Below, piece by piece: positions 60,507 to 64,000 of a DNA stretch of 64,000 bases. Numbering within the stretch: the first letter of the stretch is position 1; every line of letters starts with the position of its first letter. The notes under the pieces were generated by a model. It searched no databases and had not been told where the DNA came from. It saw only the letters and a list, made by a program, of their open reading frames with translations. The position numbers were made by a program, and so were the translations under genes. Source of the stretch: Desulfoscipio geothermicus (GTDB lineage Bacteria; Bacillota; Desulfotomaculia; Desulfotomaculales; Desulfallaceae); contig JAENYS010000003.1 of NCBI GenBank assembly GCA_016841645.1, forward strand, positions 1 to 64,000, given 5' to 3'.

Positions 60507-61022
60507 TTAACTGTTAAAATGCCTGTTTTTCTTAAGAAATATATTATAGGTTTGTGTGGCAACCACACCGACAATATATCCTGTTATTAGCGCCGACACC
60601 AATAAAACCGGCAGGTAGACATAAATGCGAAAATCTTTTACTAATAAGCCGGCAACGAATAGTTGCCCTATGTTATGCCAGGCTGCTCCCACCAGGCTGA
60701 TGGTCACGATGCTGATGTGCTTGCTAAAACACTTCCACATTAAAACCATGATTAATGTGCTTAACAAACCACCACCGATGCTGAATAAAAAGCCTATAGG
60801 GTTGCCACCATACAGTGCAGCCAGTAGGCATCGCAAGGTGACAATTAAAAATGCGTCTCTCCATCCCAGGATTAATAAAGCGAGTAAGGTAATTATATTG
60901 GCCAGCCCCAGTTTTACACCCGGAACGGCAATGGGCAGTGTTATAAAACCTTCCATGATATTTAATGCGGTTGCCTGGGCGATAAACAAGGCTATTATAA
61001 CTAGTCGCTTTGTATTGGTCAT
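60507..61022 (-). CDS. Gx transporter family / heptaprenyl diphosphate synthase component I-like
   Basis: 171 residues, about 5 TM helices. ALNIMEGFITLPIAVPGVKL then GLANIITLLALLILGWRDAF and GGNPIGFLFSIGGGLLSTLI are characteristic of this family, which is S-component-like and often lies near FMN-binding, NusG-II or Rnf-type genes. Here it stands alone, on the opposite strand, 7 kb from the NusG-II gene. The substrate is unknown; despite the name a prenyl synthase role is not supported. A hairpin (AAGCCCATGAG/CTCGTGGGCTT) lies in its 5' leader near 61050-61080. Confidence 0.75.
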   Translation of the reverse strand: MTNTKRLVIIALFIAQATALNIMEGFITLPIAVPGVKLGLANIITLLALLILGWRDAFLIVTLRCLLAALYGGNPIGFLFSIGGGLLSTLIMVLMWKCFSKHISIVTISLVGAAWHNIGQLFVAGLLVKDFRIYVYLPVLLVSALITGYIVGVVATQTYNIFLKKNRHFNS

Positions 61023-61080
61023 GTGTTTACTCTCTATGACTACTTTTTAGACAGTAAGCCCACGAGCAAGTAACTCATGG

Positions 61081-61335
61081 GCTTGTTATGCAGTTCTTTA
61101 ATTTAAGTTTTAATAAAATGTACTCGCTGAGAAGGATTTAATTGCAATTTTATTAATTATTTTATAACAGCAGGTAACGTTTGACAATGTTTGCATTAAA
61201 GTGAGCTGTATATTATTAAGTTGCAGAGGGTATTAATTGGCATATGTGTAAGACAATAATTTTAGAAAGAATAAAATATATTAAGAAAAACGAAGATATT
61301 TTAATACTAGTTTCTTTCCCGGTCCTTTTTGGTTG
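61081..61335. other. AT-rich divergent intergenic region
   Basis: No gene seen. It separates the minus-strand Gx gene from the stress operon; it probably holds the Gx promoter, which I could not place. Confidence 0.3.
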
Positions 61336-61398
61336 TTGAAAAATAGTTATAGGTTGGTGATATACTATAGTTAAGGTAAGTTAAAGTCAAAATCAAAA
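61336..61398 (+). promoter_or_regulatory. Promoter and CtsR box of the clp operon
   Basis: TTGAAA (61336-61341) and TATACT (61361-61366), 19 apart. Downstream the heptad run GTTAAAGTCAAAATCAAAA (61380-61398) resembles the CtsR box (tandem GTCAAA units), where the repressor encoded by the first gene would bind. Confidence 0.6.
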
Positions 61399-61466
61399 GG
61401 GGTCATGGTATTGAAATGGGGTGCGATTGCGGAGGTATATCTTATTGTAGGAGGTCAGTTGCTGAA

Positions 61467-61937
61467 ATGTCCAGCTTGTCTAACATTATTGAGCAATATT
61501 TAAATAAATTGATTCAACAGAGTGGTGAAAAAATAGTAGAAATACAGCGCAATGAGCTGGCGGAAAGATTCGATTGTGCACCCTCGCAAATAAATTACGT
61601 TTTGTCTACCAGGTTTAACATTGAAAAAGGTTATGTGGTAGAAAGTCGTCGAGGTGGCGGGGGGTTTGTGCGTATAGTTAAGGTACCGCTGAATGCCGGC
61701 GAACTAGATATGGTAAGCGAAGTAGTAAATCTTGTAGGCGAGCGTATCTCCGAGCGTGGTGCAAGTTCCATTCTATCCCGGTTGTTGGAGGAGGAAATTA
61801 TTACCTTACGGGAGGCCGCTATTGTGAATGCGTGTCTTGCTCGAAATGTATTGCGCATTGGTCTGCCGGCTCGGGATCAACTGCGGGCAAACATTCTTAA
61901 ATCTATATTAATGGTCATATTTAAAAACTATAAATAA
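61467..61937 (+). CDS. ctsR: Transcriptional repressor CtsR
   Basis: Heat-sensing repressor of the clp regulon, ~156 residues. N-terminal winged helix (IIEQYLNKLIQQSGEKIVEI, ELAERFDCAPSQINYVLSTR) with the Gly-rich thermosensing wing ESRRGGGGFVRIVKV, and a C-terminal dimer domain. ATG 61467 lies 12 bases after AGGAGG; an in-frame extension to 61416 has no family support. First gene of ctsR-mcsA-mcsB-clpC. Confidence 0.94.
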   Translation: MSSLSNIIEQYLNKLIQQSGEKIVEIQRNELAERFDCAPSQINYVLSTRFNIEKGYVVESRRGGGGFVRIVKVPLNAGELDMVSEVVNLVGERISERGASSILSRLLEEEIITLREAAIVNACLARNVLRIGLPARDQLRANILKSILMVIFKNYK

Positions 61938-61955
61938 TATACTGGGGGGTTGTTG

Positions 61956-62477
61956 ATGCTCTGTGAAAGATGTCATGAAAGACCTGCCACCGTGCATTAT
62001 ACAGAGATTGTAAATGGTCATAAAACCAATACTCATTTGTGCGAAGTTTGTGCCGGTCAGGTGCAGGCCGGGGGATTTGGTTTTATGCCACAAATTAATC
62101 TGCCTAATATTCTGGCCGGTTTATTGAGCCAGTCACCGTCTGCCCAACAATATGCCACTAAAACACGGCAAGAAACAAGTTGTCCTTCATGTGGTACTAC
62201 GGAAAGTTTATTTACTCAAAAGGGGTTATTGGGATGTGGTGACTGCTACCGGCATTTTGAGGACCGCCTGGGTCCTTTAATGCGAAAAATTCACGGGTCC
62301 AGCAGCCATGCGGGCAAGGTGCCCGAGCGCACTGGCGGGCGGGCAAAGGTAATTAAGAAAATAAAAGAGTTTAAAGAATGTCTTAAGCAAGCCGTGTCGC
62401 GGGAAGAATTTGAACAGGCGGCTCAGTTGCGCGATAAAATCCGGCAATTGGAACAGCAGCTGTCCGGGGGTGAGTAA
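61956..62477 (+). CDS. mcsA: McsA, activator of protein arginine kinase
   Basis: ~173 residues. Two zinc-binding modules: MLCERCHERPATVHYTEI with HLCEVCAGQ, and CPSCGTTESLFTQKGLLGCG then DCYRHF, followed by a UVR-like C-terminal segment (SREEFEQAAQLRDKIRQLEQ). Partner of McsB. ATG 61956 follows GGGGGG. Confidence 0.93.
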   Translation: MLCERCHERPATVHYTEIVNGHKTNTHLCEVCAGQVQAGGFGFMPQINLPNILAGLLSQSPSAQQYATKTRQETSCPSCGTTESLFTQKGLLGCGDCYRHFEDRLGPLMRKIHGSSSHAGKVPERTGGRAKVIKKIKEFKECLKQAVSREEFEQAAQLRDKIRQLEQQLSGGE

Positions 62478-62478
62478 A

Positions 62479-63546
62479 ATGGGTATTAAGGAAACGGTGA
62501 ACAGTGCTAAAAGTGGCTGGATGGAAGGGGACGGACCTGATGGGGATATACTAATTAGCAGCCGGGTTAGGGTAGCCCGCAATCTAAAAGGATATGCTTT
62601 CCCTCATCTACTGGATCAGGAAAAGGCTGAACAGGTTATATATGCGGTGCAATTGGCCCTGGAGAACCAAGTTATTAAAAGCCAAGTTGGCGACCTGGAA
62701 ACAACTCGCATGTCTGAATTGAGCCCCGTGGAGAGGCAGATACTAGTTGAGAAACACTTAATTAGTCCAAATCTTTTAGGGGAACATGGGAAAAAGGCTC
62801 TAGCTTTGCGGGATGATGAAGTAATCAGCATTATGATCAATGAAGAGGATCATTTGCGTATTCAGTGCTTGCTGCCGGGACTGCAGTTGGAGAAGGCCTG
62901 GGCTTTGGTAAATCAAATTGATGATGGTTTGGAAAATACGATGGATTATGCCTTTTCCGAAAAGTTCGGCTACCTAACTGCCTGTCCCACTAACGTCGGT
63001 ACGGGCATGAGGGCCTCGGTGATGCTGCATCTACCAGGTTTAGTGCTGGTTGATCAAGTAGGTGCAGTATTGGCAATGATTTCCAAGCTGGGATTTGCGG
63101 TGCGGGGACTATACGGAGAGGGCACTGAGGCGTTAGGCAATTTGTTTCAGCTCAGTAATCAAGTTACCATGGGACATGCGGAGGAGGAAATTATTAATAG
63201 TTTAAACTCAGTTACCGGTCAGGTGCTGACACAGGAGCGGGAGGCTCGAAAAGCATTATTGCAGCAGCGCAAAGATCAGCTTAAAGATAAAGTGGGGCGT
63301 TCCTATGGTCTACTGAAATACGCGCATATGATATCTTCAGAAGAGGCTATGCGCAGGTTATCTGATGTACGGATGGGGGTTGATTTGCAGCTGATCACCG
63401 GCCCAACGGCAGAACAATTGACGGAATTAATGGTTATGACACGACAGGCGTATCTGATGAATCAGCGAGAGAATAGCTTAAATTCTTTGCAGCTGGATAT
63501 TTTAAGAGCTCAGACTATTCGTAATATGCTAAATCAGGGAGGTTGA
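62479..63546 (+). CDS. mcsB: McsB, protein arginine kinase
   Basis: ~355 residues of the phosphagen-kinase fold. ILISSRVRVARNLKGYAFPH, RIQCLLPGLQLEKAWALVNQ, TACPTNVGTGMRASVMLHLP (the catalytic TCPTNVGTG loop) and GLYGEGTEALGNLFQLSNQ. It phosphorylates arginines on CtsR and misfolded proteins, marking them for ClpCP. One base separates it from the mcsA stop; GGGGGTGAG is the ribosome site. An in-frame extension upstream to 62410 overlaps mcsA and is not supported. Confidence 0.95.
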   Translation: MGIKETVNSAKSGWMEGDGPDGDILISSRVRVARNLKGYAFPHLLDQEKAEQVIYAVQLALENQVIKSQVGDLETTRMSELSPVERQILVEKHLISPNLLGEHGKKALALRDDEVISIMINEEDHLRIQCLLPGLQLEKAWALVNQIDDGLENTMDYAFSEKFGYLTACPTNVGTGMRASVMLHLPGLVLVDQVGAVLAMISKLGFAVRGLYGEGTEALGNLFQLSNQVTMGHAEEEIINSLNSVTGQVLTQEREARKALLQQRKDQLKDKVGRSYGLLKYAHMISSEEAMRRLSDVRMGVDLQLITGPTAEQLTELMVMTRQAYLMNQRENSLNSLQLDILRAQTIRNMLNQGG

Positions 63547-63551
63547 TAGAT

Positions 63552-64000
63552 GTGCTATTTGGCAGGTTTACTCAGAGGTCGCAGAGAGTGCTTATATTGG
63601 CCCAGGAAGAGGCCAAACGATTTAAACACCCCTATGTGGGTACGGAGCATATATTACTAGGGCTGATCGGCGAGGGTGAAGGGATAGCGGCTAAGACTCT
63701 GACCTCCTTGGGTGTGCAGTCCGACATAGTGCGGGCTATGGTAGAACAGTCAATGGGCAAAGGCAAAGAATTGCCTAGAGAAATGGCTCTCACTCCCCGG
63801 GTAAAAAAAGTGCTGGAGCTTTCCGTTGAGGAGGCCAGGCGCATGGGCACCAATTACGTGTGTACAGAGCACCTTCTGCTCGGTTTAATACAGGAAGGGG
63901 AAGGTGTGGGTGCTCAGGTGTTGGCTGCCTTGGGTGTTAACCAGGACAAGGTGAGCCAAGTGGTTGCACATTTGCTGGGTGGCGCCGGGGGAGGGGGTCC
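63552..64000 (+). CDS. clpC: ClpC ATPase, 5' part, cut by the window end
   Basis: GTG 63552 follows GGGAGG and opens LFGRFTQRSQRVLILAQEEA, then KHPYVGTEHILLGLIGEGEG and the second repeat EHLLLGLIQEGEGVGAQVL, the twin Clp N-domain repeats of ClpC. Only the first ~150 residues lie inside the window; the AAA modules follow outside. It unfolds arginine-phosphorylated proteins for ClpP. Confidence 0.93.
   Translation, partial: MLFGRFTQRSQRVLILAQEEAKRFKHPYVGTEHILLGLIGEGEGIAAKTLTSLGVQSDIVRAMVEQSMGKGKELPREMALTPRVKKVLELSVEEARRMGTNYVCTEHLLLGLIQEGEGVGAQVLAALGVNQDKVSQVVAHLLGGAGGGG

Overview
The window looks like chromosome of a spore-forming, anaerobic, Desulfotomaculum-type Firmicute (Peptococcaceae). 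The species is inferred, not proven. Support comes from a ctsR-mcsA-mcsB-clpC operon, CtsR- and BirA-type control sites, strong Shine-Dalgarno sites with frequent TTG/GTG starts, a spore-photoproduct-lyase-family radical SAM protein, many Fe-S proteins, and the arrays of copper-amine-oxidase-N and chitobiase-like surface domains usual in that group.

Layout. (1) 1-10.7 kb is a mobile-element graveyard: an HNH endonuclease, an intact YhaM-like HD protein, a decayed transposase/ATPase pair, a Tn3-family transposon remnant with a recognisable 38-bp end and a retropepsin-like passenger pair, a MarR/ferredoxin locus, and stubs of integrase, QueG-like, AbiGi-like, BrnT-like and IS3 genes. (2) 10.7-16.6 kb holds an SplB-family protein, a methyltransferase, topoisomerase III and an amidohydrolase. 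(3) 16.7-23.6 kb is a cofactor block: panC-panD, nadA-nadB-nadC, and birA-bioY with a clear BirA operator. (4) 23.7-53.7 kb is a 30-kb island between bioY and coaX. (5) 53.9-64 kb is housekeeping: coaX, dusB, an HTH regulator, an acyl-ACP-reductase-like gene, greA, lysS, three tRNAs (Ile, Ala, Asn), a Gx-type membrane protein, and ctsR-mcsA-mcsB-clpC (cut by the window end).

The island is the prize. Three of its transcription units start with leaders that read as molybdenum-cofactor (Moco) riboswitches (23760, 33924, 44183), and a fourth (40578) starts with a degenerate relative. Three of the four are followed by a clear intrinsic terminator. Downstream are a secreted metallophosphoesterase; giant secreted proteins with repeated domains resembling the sulfite-oxidase-type molybdopterin-binding fold; an ExbB-like channel with an ExbD/TolR-like partner (DUF2149); an ApbE flavin transferase; lipoprotein and FMN-binding proteins that also carry the molybdopterin-type fold; a NapH-like polyferredoxin with a second flavinylation motif; an ECF transporter (S, ATPase, T) with a small membrane-anchored molybdopterin-fold subunit; a NusG-II protein; a MobB-like P-loop protein; and a kinase-like protein.

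My reading, which is inference, is that this is a coordinated cell-surface system that captures, processes, reduces and imports molybdenum/tungsten cofactor or a pterin precursor, repressed when cofactor is plentiful. The main alternative is a surface redox enzyme system that uses the cofactor. I know of no described system with this combination, but I could not search databases.
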